From Larix kaempferi (Eukaryota > Streptophyta > Pinopsida > Pinales > Pinaceae): a stretch of DNA of 64,000 nt. Under the pieces are notes generated by a model. It made no database searches and was not told where the DNA came from. It saw only the letters and a program-made list of their open reading frames with translations. The stretch spans positions 7,575,001 through 7,639,000 of the forward strand of contig BSBM01000711.1 of the NCBI GenBank assembly GCA_027924585.1. The letters are read 5' to 3'. A program made the position numbers and the translations under genes. Numbering within the stretch: position 1 is the stretch's first letter; the number at the start of each line of letters is the position of its first letter. Shown piece after piece: positions 45,713 through 58,767 of this stretch.

Positions 45713-46300
45713 GAAATTATTAAAAAAAGAGGGACAAGATGAGATCATATTTTGACAACCGAAGAAGAGGATTCAAACCACCTCCATACCAAAAATAGAA
45801 CAACAGTTTTCCAACTACCAGAAATTTTCCAAGGTATGGAACACAGTCAAGCAACCCAGCACATAGTGTGAAAAATCCTACAGTAGAAAGAGGGACTAGG
45901 ACAACCCCTATACCAGGCAGGTGCTGGGGGTGTCAAGGACCCCATTATTACAGAAATTGCCCAAACAACAAAGGTACCAAAGTTCTGAACAACCTATAGG
46001 AAGAGAGAGCCGTAGAAGACATGGCACGGACACCCAAAATATGTGCTGCCCTGGAGAGCAGGAAAGCAGACCATCAATCCACGATGGTCGAAATTGAAGG
46101 TAGAACCTGAAGGGGAATTTGTACCTGAGCCCCTTCATATTCTGGACAAGAGAGAGGTGTCACTCAGAAAGCGAACAATTATCCAGCTGAAAGTGCAATG
46201 GAATCACTTCGAACTTGAAGAGGCCACATGGGAGAATGAAACTGCAGTGAAAGAGGCATACCCCTCCAACTTGTTTCATGGTTTCAGTTCAAGTCCCTAG
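45713..46300 (+). pseudogene. Chromovirus remnant: Gag zinc-knuckle region joined to integrase chromodomain
   Basis: A Gag C-terminal part with knuckle CWGCQGPHYYRNC near 45,921-45,960 is followed by ICAALESRKADHQSTMVEI, the usual linker before protease. About 20 codons later it passes straight into EPEGEFVPEPLHILDKREVS, WNHFELEEATWENE and YPSNLF, the end of a chromodomain at the integrase C-terminus. Protease, RT, RNase H and most of integrase are absent. Stops and a frame change occur at the joint (~46,090). A chromodomain targets integration to particular chromatin. The remnant is an internally deleted copy, which could have been mobilised in trans if the deletion preceded insertion. Confidence 0.8.
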
Positions 46301-46323
46301 AACATTGGGACGGTGTTGTTCTA

Positions 46324-46335
46324 AGCGGAGAGGGA
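46324..46335 (+). other. Chromovirus polypurine tract
   Basis: AGCGGAGAGGGA directly precedes the LTR start TGTAATATCCC, 24 bases after the chromodomain frame ends. It primes plus-strand synthesis. Confidence 0.85.
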
Positions 46336-48462
46336 TGTAATATCCCAAAAGACGACTATTTTATTTTATTATTTATTGTTGTTATAACCTTAATTATGGT
46401 TGGATAGGTTGTAGTGCTCTGGTTTTTACAACAGAGCACTAAGTAAAATTTCTGAGTTAATTTCCTATGTATTAACTTATTCAGGTATATGTGAGTAAAT
46501 TGCTAATGAAAATTCTATGCTTTTAAATGATATTTAGTATACTGTTTTGCCTTCAATAATCATACATTCGTATTTAAAAAAAAAAAACTAACATATCAAT
46601 ATTTTTCTTCAACAATTTGTGTTTTTAGCATAAGAATATGTTTCACAGTAATAAATCAGTAAGTAGCAAGGTATATGCAGGTTTCAGAGTACGTTTCCAC
46701 ATAATAATTAAATAAAATAAATAATCAAGGAAATTACCTGATGCTGATGCTAGTAGACCGTAGGTTGTAGCAGGTTATGTTTATATCAGCAAGATGATGT
46801 GTCCACCCTACCGACCAGCGATTATCTTGCTGGCCCTTGGAAATCAAAGGATTTCCAAGCCCCCGAGCTCACAATCTGATAATCTCGAGAGCAGTGTTTA
46901 CTTAGGTTCTCAAAACCTTTCCTTGTTCTTAAACTTTTTCTGTTCTCCAACCTTTCTCTCCACTTAAAGCTATCTCCCCCCTTACCTTCAACTTTCTCCC
47001 CCTCTATATACATTTCCTTCCTTGAGAAGACCTTGGGCTTACTCCACCGCCCCAAACTCCCCCTCTCGAGCCCCTCAAACATTTACTCCTTTCACCAGTT
47101 CATTCATACACGTTTCATTATAAAAATGTATTTTTCACACTCAATGTACCCAATAATTAATTACACTTATGGTAAATTTATTTGATTTTGATTGACGGTC
47201 GTAGGTATTTATTACGGTGGGAATCATTACCCAAAGGTTATCCATTTGGGACAAGGTTTATTAATTACAAGTCTATTCACCACCCTTGGTATTTAATGTT
47301 ATTAGTGCAATTAATAAAATATTATATAAATAGTTGACCTTTTCAACTTGGACAAGGTGTGTCCTAATGGTTTACCTCATCCGTCAAGATAACTTACCTT
47401 AAAATTTAATTTCTACGATTTGTATTGAATAAATAAATAGTTTTAACCATTTTCCATCACATCACATCCATTCAAGAATTGTTATCCTATTATGTTTAAC
47501 TTAGTAATGGAAATAATCACACTCTAATAATTTATTAATCAATATTTACATTTTTACCTATATTGCAATTGTTATGACATGGGTACTAATATTATTAAAA
47601 TAACATTAATTAAATAATAATATTAATTAAATCACCACAAAGTAATAATAAATGGTGAATTTAATAAAAATGTCTTTTAAATTATTTGTTTATCACATGA
47701 GTACCCTAACATCTACATAGTATCGTCGTTCTTCTAAACAAAGCACCCTTAAGTGCTTAAACAATCTTATTAATTAATTAGACAGTACCATTACCTTATT
47801 TACAACAATTCTCAGATGACAATGTGAACTGACGACATTTGTCTCAATTGTTTATCACAATGTTTACCAACAAGTAATACATAGCTTAATTGACTTGTTT
47901 TACACATCTTAAATAACTTTATATTCATTATCTGAATTTGATCAATGCATGATTAACATAATTACTTATGACGACTTATACATTTATTCAATATGTTAAG
48001 TGTTCGTATATCGATACTAGTGTACATGAGCAAGGTGTGCATGCGTGGCCAGCGTATGCACAGATCATAAATGTACTATAGACAAACCCCATCCCGCCTA
48101 TGCATACCTGCTAACTAGTAGTAGTATTTACCCCCATGTAGAAGAACAAGAATAACATATATAGTACAATTACTTCAACATTCTCATTTATTTAATAGTT
48201 AATTCTTTACGATTTCACATCCTTATCTTTATCTTTACATTAGTTTAATCAATCATGTACAAGGAAGGGTACCTACTACCACTAACTCAGAATCAAGGAA
48301 TACCCAACCCTCAACAGTACTAACTAACACATCCTCCCATCATAACCTATGTCCTGCATCCTCCCTATCCTTCCTCTGCTAGTACAAAAGTGGATGTCGG
48401 ACTCATCGACCTGACCACATAGAACTTGAGAGCGATAGCGTCGGCTGAACAGCGGACCTATC

Positions 48463-50530
48463 TGTAATATCCCCCTCTCTATCCCTATCAGACTTATAAA
48501 TGAGTATCGTAAAACTAAGTATGAGGCCTGGTGAGGAGCTCAAGGCCAAGGCCCCACCAGTGGACCTTGAAAGTATCATCATGATATTTTTCTAAGTTTT
48601 AAAATGGTATTATAAATCTATGGGACTAAACTAAGGATGATCACCTAGTAACATGAAGTTTAGGTGATATCTTAAAATAAATATTAACTATTATGATAAC
48701 CATAATTAGTACTAGGAGGGTGCCAGAAACTTAACCTAAGAACATCGAAAGAAAGAAAGGAAACTAAGGGGGCTATGTTACAACCACCTTTGAAAAGGTG
48801 GAAAAGGGGAAAAGATGAAATTGATGAGCATTATTTAAAATGACTTATCCTTGAGCCTAAATTTTAGTATACACTTATATGTGTTAGGGTATAGATGTTA
48901 TAACCTAGCCAAAGATAAACAAGAAATGATCGACATAACTAAGAAGGTAAAAGAGGGATATTTTCCTAGAAAAGTATCATGACACCAACATGACTTAGTA
49001 TGATCTATATATATATATATATATATATATTTATGAAGATATTATTGTTTTAGAGGTTGCCTAAATAATTAGCACTCCTCATTTAAAAAGGATATTATAT
49101 ATATTTAAGCTACATGTGAATATATATATATAACTAAGAAAGTTAAGGGATGCTCGCAACTTGGATATGAATTATCTTATTTTAGGAGAGGAGACTCCCC
49201 TAAGTAGAGGGTTCACTCACTTCAGCACGCCGATCTTCCTCCTTTTTCTCAGGAGTGTCCCCGTGATGGAGTGCAGCCACAACTAACGGTTTTACTCTGT
49301 CTCCTTGATAACATCGCTATCACTCCGATTTCCTTTTTGAGTGACATTTGTCACCAGAGATCCATTCTCGAGGCAAACTTCCCCAATCTAGCTTACATAC
49401 CGTAGTTATAAATCTCGAAGGGACGGGAGAGAAAGGGGGAAAAAGGAAAAATTACGTTGGGAAAGAAATATGTTTAGGAGAGATGGTTCAGGTTCAGTTT
49501 GTGTGCATTCTCGTCTTGAGAGAACCATAGACCCAGACGTGGGTGACATTCCTCTGCTTCGAATACTCCTGGCAGTTGTTTGGAATCAGGATATTAATTG
49601 CATTACAGTATTCCTCTTTCCAAAAGCGGATGAATCATCTGAGATGGATTCGAGCGTAGCGCAGGGTCGCGTAGGCAAATTGAGGATGACCGGATTCGGG
49701 GAAGTGAATCGCTCGTATCTTCAATCATGATAAGTTCTCACTCTTGTTAACGTGCTAGTAAAGGAGGTATGGGGACCGATCTCAGTTTGACCAGGTATTA
49801 TCGACCCAATGCTATATATATATATACCTAGATATGAATATATTGTTTCAGGATTTTTCTCTATTAAGCTTGTGATAAGATTGGGTGTATCTTTCCACCT
49901 TGATGAGTAACCGATCTCGGCTTAGATCGCTTCTTTTACCTGGGTAATTCTATCTCTGTCTCTGTGAACTTTAGATCCGGATTCATGTATGCTATACCCT
50001 GTGAAAATAGGATCATCACTGCAAATCTTCAGAGGTGAACGATCTCTGCTTATTTTTATACTTTGGAATTTATGCGTCTTCAGATCTCTGTAGGATCTCT
50101 TTCTTATTAGAATGTTGTTAGGAGTTTTGTTGATTCTTGATTGTAGAAATATACTATAATATATTTTCCAATACAGTAAGCTAGGACGGTCGATGCAGTA
50201 GATAGATAGTTTTCCTCGGTAAAAACCTGAGTTTTGTCTTTTCGTTCGAAATTGCTTTTTCACATTGCCTAAATGTATCGTTCTCTGAGGTGATCGTTTT
50301 ACTTTTACCATAGCGATTTCGGTGTTGGAGACGAGTACCAGTTTCCTTCTTGTGAAAAAATCCTTGCAATACTATTGCCATAGTGGTCTCTGCATTGTAG
50401 GCAGTACTTAAATTATTGGTGTAAATCCTTGTATTTCCTATTACCCTAGCGCCCTTGCATCGGGGACAGAATGTTATCCTTAATGAATGAATGTATTTAT
50501 TGGATATTCGTTTCCAATCCAGAATGTTAC

Positions 50531-50573
<43 letters not shown>

Positions 50574-52194
50574 TTCCTGGACAGAGTACATGCTCAGGAG
50601 CGAGCTCTGCATTTTCTTGTGTGTTAGCTCTTCGATCTAGTCTCGCCTTAATGGAGGGTAGATTTCTGGGTAATTAGAGATAGGATTCTAGACTGCGTTG
50701 TAAAGTTTGAGGTGTTTGGAATCTCTATTGTTTAGGTCAATATCTGTTGGCTGAATGAGTTATTGCTTCTCGAGGCTAATCTCTGTGCATTCAATGCATT
50801 TCTGGAAACGTGTCTTTATGTTTTTTTTATATACGTGGAGCATGCCTTATGTGCTTGACATCGGGTCCTTAGATATCCCCGATGATATACACTATTTGTA
50901 TTATAAATTATAGTATCCGTTGAATTGCGTTGAGTATGTGTTGGAAATCCCTGTCTACAAATGTTGTCAACATATGCGCTGAATATCGACGCTCTTGCAT
51001 ATGTTTGGTTACCACGATCTCCGGAATTTTGGAGGTAAATGAATTTGTGACTGAAAGAAGTAAAAATTAGTATCTGTTTGCTTTCAAGTCGTTGGTTTGA
51101 AAACGTGTTTAATACTTCGCTGTTGTTCCTCTATTTGGAAGAAAATGCTTGGATCTCCTTTTATTTGAAATCTTGGCTGTATTGAGAGCACGGTTCAATT
51201 TTCGCTGCTGTTCATTTTTGTTGGAAAGAAAATCAGGTTTTCCTTCTATACTGCGAAAATATAGTTAGAGTACGTTATACTTACTTGATGCGAAATTGGG
51301 GCGAGAAATTTCTGAACTATATATATAATATATATTGTTGTGGTGGTGATTTAGGAGAAAATGATCTCTAGTCAGTATCGTTGCTGCTTGCGTTTTGGAG
51401 AATGTAATTACTATAACATGATTTTTCTTGTATGGATTTTTGTTGCATACTATGGTAAGAAGCACGAAAGATCCGAATTGGATTTTGTTTCATTACAGAA
51501 AGAGAAACGACCTGATGGATAGCCATTACTGCAGATATCTGCTATCATGTAGAATGAATACCTTTACAAATTGATGAACTAAATGCATTATATTGGTAAC
51601 TTATCTCTGTTACTGGATCTTGTAATATATGTTATTATTGTTGCCACGTAATCGTGGTGGGTCCTATGTATTTTATATTGCTGCTTGTTGATCACAGTAG
51701 ATAGGGTTGATCCCTGTAAATAGACCCAGTAGCATTGTACACCTGGAGAGAAAAACCCTGCTGGTGATTAATTACCAGAGGATGTAACTCAGTTATTTTC
51801 GATAAATAATACAAGATGCAAAAGAAGGTTTTGTGGACGTAGTCCAAGGATGGGGTGAACCATGGTATATCTTGTCTTGTTCATATGTATGATTTTAATG
51901 GTGATGTTGTTATGTATATGGTTATTTTGTGTCAAATGAAATTCTTGGTAATTGATTATGGCTGCTATTTAAAATATATCATTGTTCGGCCTATGCTGTG
52001 TAACATGGATGTATAATAATCATGTTGTATTGTCGTTTTATTTACGGAAGCATGTCGGACTTTTATTCCTCCCACAAGTACATTTCTTTGCAGAGTCCAT
52101 TGACGTTATGGTAATACATTTATTTCGTTAATAATGGAAGAAAGTTTTTAAATTTTACCAAATTTACTAACTCGTTTTATTTGGAGATGTCACA
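48463..52194. mobile_element. 3,732-bp non-coding TG...CA element nested in the chromovirus LTR
   Basis: Starts TGTAATATCCCCCTC, ends GGAGATGTCACA and is flanked by the perfect 5-bp duplication CTATC (48,458-48,462 and 52,195-52,199). No gag, pol, PBS or internal LTR pair was found. Frames inside (49,348-49,730, 49,922-50,381) have no domain. It is rich in GATCTC/GAGATC words, as is 1-1,800. Like the 4,029-bp element it is either a giant solo LTR or a large non-autonomous element. Confidence 0.88.
50531..50574. repeat. (AT)n followed by T-run
   Basis: About 17 AT units directly followed by a run of T. A second (AT)n tract of about 12 units lies at 49,007-49,031. Confidence 0.95.
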
Positions 52195-52937
52195 CTATCC
52201 TCCCCTAGCAGGCATCCGACCATCATCATCACAACAACATGGGGAGCGTGTCTCAGCACGGCCCTCCCACGACCTCGGGTCTCATGGAAACATAGGGTGG
52301 GAAACACATCCATCCCTCTCAACATACTGGGCCTACGCCCTTATCAACTCATACTTTGCTGCTATCGGGATTATCAGTTTGTGTTATCGTATCATCATTT
52401 TTGGCTGCTAAGGTTTACTGTATGAACATGTTTTTTTTTCCAATATATATCAGATCAAGTGACTGGATATCCCATAGCCCTTGTGTCCTGTAGGTTAGTA
52501 TTTTGCAAAATACAAATTTATAGAAAGCATTTCCCATTGATCGCCAATTGATCCATGTTATCAAAAATCATTTTATTTCATGTAACCTTTTTAGTTCATC
52601 ATAGATGCGTATGCCATATAACACTTCAATAATTCATATAAGAAGATGGTATCCACGTACCGAATCATATATTTCACATCTTATTAATGAAAACATATAA
52701 ACATATACTATAATCGTAAAATAAAGAAATCATATGTTAATCATGACATCGTAACCGCATAACATAGTAACATCATAATCATAGTGAAATCATAAACAAA
52801 GTAACATCATATAATGAGGTCCATCATATCGTAATATAGTTTACTCAGTTGAGCTGAGTTCAACAGAATATATAAGAAAATAAAGTATGGTGTGTCTAAC
52901 TGATAAATATGCCTAATCAAAATATGGGCGTTACACA

Positions 52938-53194
52938 GGTGTTGAGTTAAAAAGAACTCTGAAAACACCAATGTGGTTATTTTTTAGTGTTGAGCAAGTG
53001 AGATCTGAATAGCACCAAATTATTAAATGATGTGAGCAAGTGAGCTCTGGAAAATATGAATTATTGTGGATAGTGTTGAGCCAAGTGGGATCTGGAAGCA
53101 CTGTTAGTTGAGTAAGTGTCGAGTTGAGATGATCTGGAACACTTAAACTCCTATTGATTAACTGATGTTGAGATGGGAGCTCTGGAGCATCAGT
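52938..53194 (+). repeat. Array of short hairpin units with a shared core and unit-specific stems
   Basis: Six units share the core TTGAG-x(4-8)-GAG-x-TCTGGA. Five can fold: 52,938-52,969 (GGTGTT/AACACC), 52,987-53,015 (GTGTT/AGCAC), 53,072-53,102 (AGTGTT/AGCACT), 53,113-53,145 (TAAGTGT/ACACTTA) and 53,161-53,194 (ACTGATGTT/AGCATCAGT). Stem sequences differ between units yet pair within each. A sixth unit near 53,030-53,055 has the core without a clear stem. The array sits 310-570 bp upstream of a TATA box. Confidence 0.65.
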
Positions 53195-53504
53195 AATCCA
53201 TTTGATTATTTAATTTAATATTCAAAACTATTATTATTTTATTCTTTCTGACTGACTCGGACTGCCACTCAAAGAGGGGTTGAGCATGCGAGAATCTAGA
53301 ATGGTCATTAGCTGATAACTAAAATTCCAACTGGTTGTTAGGTGAGTAAAAGTCTAATGTTATTAAATAAAGATTAAAATAAATTGTGAGGATTAAAATA
53401 AATTAATTTTCTAATTAAAGATAAAAACAGAACTGCTAGAGTGTCAGTTAGTTAATTGAGTGAGCAAGAAACTAATTTCCTAGTAGCCTTGTTCTCATAA
53501 AAAT

Positions 53505-53929
53505 TATAAATAGCAGAGAGAGGAACTTTGCAGGGGCAAGTGTTTTCCAAGTTCATTGGAGGGTTCAGTTGTGAATATGAGCATTCAAACATCATATTTC
53601 TGATATCTGATGTGTCCTGTTAAAGAGGACTGTCCTAGTGAGAGGACTGTGAAGATTATTAGGGGGAAAGTTATTCAGAAAGATTCACACAAATGGATGG
53701 TAAAGGGACCTTGTGACTACTCTACTGTAGTAAAGAAGATAGAAAACCATACACCTAGGCCTTCTAAATTCTTGTCATGCTCAGTTCGGCTCGGGGGTGA
53801 CCCGTGGAACAATCCAGGAACGGGTTGCGATCTATGGTTGGGAGGAACGTGGCAATTCCTAAGTCAGTCGGTCTGCAATAGAATACTGATAAGTATCTAT
53901 TTACGTTTCAACTATTATATTTCAATAAA
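53505..53929 (+). promoter_or_regulatory. Promoter-to-polyadenylation unit, probably U3-R of another LTR
   Basis: TATAAATA at 53,505-53,512 is followed ~30 bp later by a purine-rich start region, then AATAAA at 53,924-53,929. TTTCAACTATTATATTTCAATAAA is repeated in diverged form at about 53,905 and 53,965. The frame at 53,610-53,945 (111 codons) has no recognised domain. The distance from TATA to poly(A) signal suits an LTR R region or a small non-coding transcript. Confidence 0.4.
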
Positions 53930-54429
53930 TTTATGTCATTACTAGTTACGTTATCTGTTTAAGTTTCAACTATCATATTTCAATAAAAATTCATCATGAT
54001 CAACATTATTGGTTACAGTAATTGTTTCTATGTTTTGTATTAAAGTTTCCTTAATATATGTATATTGTTGAAGGACCTATTTAACTTAGAATATAGTATG
54101 TCATATATCTGAATGTAATTGGAATAAATATTTGAATATGACTGTATATATTTCTTTAAAGTCATTGGCATAACCGCTTAGCCATGACCTCGGGTTTTAA
54201 TGTTTACGGAGAAAACTCCCATAGTTCCTTACATAGAGAGAGAAATTCCTAAACTTAGGATTTCCGGGCAAAGCCCTAAAATCTGCCTGGATAATATAAT
54301 AAGTTAAGTAATGTATGCCTACTTAGAATATTTACTTGTAAATGGTAAATATTACTTAAAATATAAGTAGTTTAATTAAGTATTGTTTTTATAACCAAAA
54401 TAGAAATTATTCACAAAATTAGATCAGCA

Positions 54430-56580
54430 TGATAGTATAGTATCTCAAACCCAACAATCACACCTTAAAACCTACCTAGCATAAACCAAAACTTGAGGCA
54501 TCCACAAAATCTACCATAATGTGATCAACATACACATAAAGACCCTAATTATATATATTAAACTAAACTATGGAAATTAAATAAAATTCACCATCTCAGA
54601 ATTAAAAACATTCATACTACAGAGACAGAGGGTTTATACAATTCAAGAGTGATCAACAATAAAATATGTAAAGAAGCCCACGTCTTACAAAGATCCAACG
54701 ATCCATTATAGGGCCATACCCACTCTATCTCACGTTTAAAGACTAATTAAATACACACCCATATTATATTATAGACAGAGATTAAAACAACTAAAACATG
54801 TTAACACTAACAAATGAATTCTTAGAAAACAAACAGTAGCAAAATCACAGGCTTAATAATTAGAGTTCGTAGGGCATATTCCATAGGACAAAATTATATA
54901 AAGAATTGCCTTGACAGGAGTCGTAGTAGGCCTGCAGACACAACACGAATCTCTACAGGATGTAAATAAACGCTAATTGAATTACACACAGGCCTTCCCA
55001 TACATTTTCCATAACTATCATCAATAACAAAACAACGTCGCATTCACCCATCAATCATCAACATAATAGAGTTCATGTCATAATCACATAATCTACCACG
55101 TTATTTAGCATTTTAGGGCTTGCTATAACAAGCTTGGAATTAAAGATTTTAATATCAGTTCACCTAGGTAAAAGCAAACACTTAAAGTAGAACTTATAAG
55201 GTAAAACAATCAGAGAACTATACCATAAGCAAACTCAGATTTAAAAATACGTGTTTTGTTCCTTAGAATACAAATAGAGAATCCAAGCGTAGAGTTTACT
55301 CTTTCATTAACAATTTTACATAATCAAAATGCACAGACCCTAAAAACGAAGCATATAGAACTAATAATCCATATTAACTAAATTTAACAACACAGTCCAT
55401 ATTTACAAAGTAGAAACACCATGTTACAGCGCCTAGATAACCCAGATAGATCAGTAGCGAAACCCTAGGGATGAATCAAAGCATTTTCCATGAAATACCA
55501 ACATAAGCACATAAGCGAATTCTACATTTACAATCAAAACAATAGGGCCCGAGAGCCAAGTAGTATGCCAAGATTACACAAATTCTTAAACGCATGAACA
55601 TGCTTTCCAACCAAAAGGAGGACAAATACCCAGAATTACATATCTCCAACAGAGTTTCACTTTTATACACAGAGACCTCCTAAACGAATAAAAATTGACA
55701 CTCTACTTTTCTCGAGAGATCAATGCGATCATAAATACCATTAACCCAGTGAAGCATTAGACATGGTTGGCTAAAACCCCTTGTATATCCCAAGTGCAAC
55801 TGTTTTAAACATGCTGCCCAGCATCAAAAACACAAAATCATACACCTTAAGCATCTCACGTGTTTGGCAGAGGCATTGTCCAGGAACTCAGGTCTTACTA
55901 GGACCGGTCGACTTTCCCCAAGTCTCCACCCCTTCAACGTTCCAATGCCCAAGCCTAAAGTCACCTACAACAACTCGTTGAACCTTGGAATCACAGTGCA
56001 GAGAATGGAAGTCAGATTAAAATACCATGAAACAATTGAATGCATAAAACTAGAACCACGATTGGTGAAGCGTTTACCTTCCAGGGGTTGCAACTGACCA
56101 CGTTTTATTACCACTGCTTAGGGCATGCGTTGACCAAAGAGCCACACTCTGGTCAGGCGCATTCCCTTCCCACCATGACCAAGCCAAGTCTTGCAGAGAG
56201 CTTCGCTCTGTTCCACACCCCCAAAAAAAACAAGATAGGAAATGAATTGAAGTGTAGGGTAATTTGACTTCATTACACCCCAATGCCAGCGTGGATTCCA
56301 CTATAGAGCATGTCACATGGCTTGCATTAAAATCCCAACTACCCTCCACCACCATTTAGATTTTTACCCACATCTCCATAGTAGGTGTATTTATACATTA
56401 CTTAACAACAACGCCTTTGCATTAGGATAAGCTTAGGGTTTAGGGTTTATCCTTATCCCGTAGTCATTTAAATACTTGAACACTTGAGTGACCCTTTAGG
56501 TGTCTCCTATAGGCACCTGCAAAAGGTTGAATATAAAAGGCATTAGCTCATAGGAGCTAAGTAAGACCTGGAGCCTTACA
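54430..56580 (-). mobile_element. Minus-strand LTR (3' LTR) with TATA box; left end undefined
   Basis: On the - strand the LTR begins TGTAAGGCTCCAGG at 56,580, directly after the polypurine tract at 56,581-56,592. A TATA box TATAAATA (- strand) lies at 56,388-56,395, about 185 bp into the LTR, the normal place. The frames here (55,476-55,670; 55,781-56,355) show no domains. No matching second LTR was found in the window, so the left end near 54,430 is a guess. Confidence 0.5.
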
Positions 56581-56592
56581 ATCCCTCTTACC
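56581..56592 (-). other. Polypurine tract of the minus-strand LTR
   Basis: GGTAAGAGGGAT on the - strand immediately precedes TGTAAGG. No element coding sequence remains to its right. Confidence 0.65.
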
Positions 56593-58767
56593 TATCAAGT
56601 AAGATAGCTTCCAGTTTTAACTCAAAGACACCTCATTGCATCACACATCTACAGAACAAAGTGATAAGATAAAGATCTTAAATCAAACATAAGTATGATA
56701 TGAGATAAACAATAGCGTAAAATAGACGACAATAGCATATTGAGGTATGAATGAACAAGATCCATGCTAAGACCAACATTGTGTAAACAATAATTAAGAA
56801 CATTACACCTAGCCACAGACCCCATGCTATTTCTAGTAATTAATGCAATGTTGAAGGTATTGTTACTCTAATCCTAAGTCTTGGTTAATTTAATAGACCC
56901 ATGCAATTGTTTTTTTTAATTTCAGGATTTAAGGAACATTACAGTTTCACTCATTAACGTGATGGTTTCATGCATCATTCTTGGTCCTAGATTCCTAGAA
57001 AATTATTTACTACTTTAAGGCATGGGTTTCACTCATCAACTATCTCAATGGTTTATAAAAAACATTGTTAATTATCAAAACTTCCTAGTGGTGTTTAGAG
57101 CAATACATGAAGGCTAAGACTAGCCGGCAAATCCTATGTATGGTGGTTTTTGGTGTCATTATTGGCCCTAGATGCATATAAGCTTCCTTTAGGGCCTAAG
57201 GTAAAGGTTCTCTCTCAACCATATACAAGTTTGTGATCGATAGGTAGAGCTCAAAATATTTTAATGACATAAATATTCATCAAACAATTTCACTTGCAAT
57301 TTGGTAAGATCTATAAAAAAAAAATCTCAATCAAATAATTACATTTCAAATTAAATCACTTTTATCACAACATTTATAATCTTAATAAATTAAAATTCAT
57401 AATATTTAGAATTTTTTCAATAATTATTTTGTAATGAACATTTATTTATTTATTTAAAGCAAATATAAATGATAAATAATTGATTCATATATTTATAAAC
57501 TAATACTTATGTGATTTTCTATAGTGAAAATGCATATATATAAATTGTGAGTTTTTAATTAATTGATAATATAAAATCTAAATAACTAAATTGAATTATT
57601 TAGAAAAAAATACTTGTGAAATTGTTTTTTATGGTGTGTTATAGCTTTAACCAAAGTAGGGCCCTATTTTCAAACCCTTGGATCTCCAATGCCCTAGCTC
57701 ACTTGGGGCATATGGTATATATGGATTTTTGGGTATTTTTTTTGTGTTTTCTGGCTTATAGATTGTAGTGGAGAATTATTCATTGTTCACTCCACCCTAG
57801 GTGTGAGTTTATTATATATAAGGGTTGTTTCTCCCATTCCTTTGTATGGTTGGAATGCAACGAGTTCTTCCTCTTTAGAACTTAATGGTCATATCTTCTT
57901 GGCCTAAATTAAAGTATAAGGTATTCTACCAAGTAGCCATGATTGAGGGCTTCTATTAACGTGGAGAGTCAGGTTCGAATCCATGAATGGGTATGATTGT
58001 AAATATGGCCTTCTAAATATAATAAGTATTTCTCAAAATAATAATAAAAGGTATAAGGCATCCTTTGTGATTATGTGCCTATATTGTTCATTTTCCTTCA
58101 ATTCTTGTTAATAAGTTGTACGATTACTAGATTTGTTAAATGATGATAGATAGACAAAAATATCTTATTGGAACTAGTCTCTCGATCCTTCCATCATAAG
58201 GCCAAGAACTCAACACCATTATGGAAATAATCAATATATCATCCAAACCATGTCATATATTCATGAATACAATACAACAAATGTCCATAAACATTTATAA
58301 GCTAGCATCCAAGGCATCATCAACCTATCACCCCATAAAATTTGTGATGAATATCACATATGGAAAGCCCCATAAAATTTTGCTTTTGCATGTCAATGTG
58401 AAAATTAAGAACTTAATAAAACTTTACCATACTTGCCAACCTAATATACATAATTCTCATTGACATATATTATGACATACCCCATTTTCAATAACATTAA
58501 TAAATATTAGCACCACTTTAACTATACATAATATATTATGATTTGATTTTATGTTTTATATTTGTTTTCGAGATTGCCGAGACCTGATGAATGAAGATGG
58601 GGATAATCAAACCGTGGTGGCATGTTGTAAATATAACATATCGATCAAATGTTAAGTACAATTAAATTAATTTTTATATATATTCAAAATATGTGGAACT
58701 CGTAAAAAGTCAAATCACTAAATACTTAAACTTCGACATAATGTTCATAGTCAGTAAAATTAAAGTT
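56593..58767. other. No gene recognised
   Basis: AT-rich sequence. GAGAGTCAGGTTCGAATCCATG near 57,965-57,986 contains a B-box-like GGTTCGAATCC, but no convincing A box or tRNA fold goes with it. The + strand frame at 58,221-58,463 has no domain. Confidence 0.4.

Larger units (their letters stand above)
46336..52935 (+). repeat. Chromovirus 3' LTR, interrupted by a nested element
   Basis: It starts TGTAATATCCCAAAAG right after the polypurine tract. The probable end is GGGCGTTACA at 52,935, by analogy with the GTATGTTACA end of the 8,662-12,690 element. Without the nested 3.7-kb insertion it would be about 2.9 kb, long but possible. The 5' end is solid; the 3' end is inferred because no second LTR is present to compare. 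A minus-strand CT-rich stretch at 46,820-47,090 gives an 86-residue frame without a domain. Confidence 0.55.

Noticed and set aside
49922-50381. Minus-strand frames of 129 and 66 codons, basic composition
   Set aside because: Inside a bounded non-coding TG...CA element; no domain and two overlapping frames.
53610-53945. 111-codon plus-strand frame
   Set aside because: Open, and positioned after a TATA box, but no recognisable domain; more likely LTR R/U5 sequence.
55476-56355. Short frames on both strands
   Set aside because: Lie inside the minus-strand LTR; none shows a known motif.
57950-57990. B-box-like GGTTCGAATCC, possible tRNA or SINE
   Set aside because: No tRNA fold and no convincing A box or target duplication.
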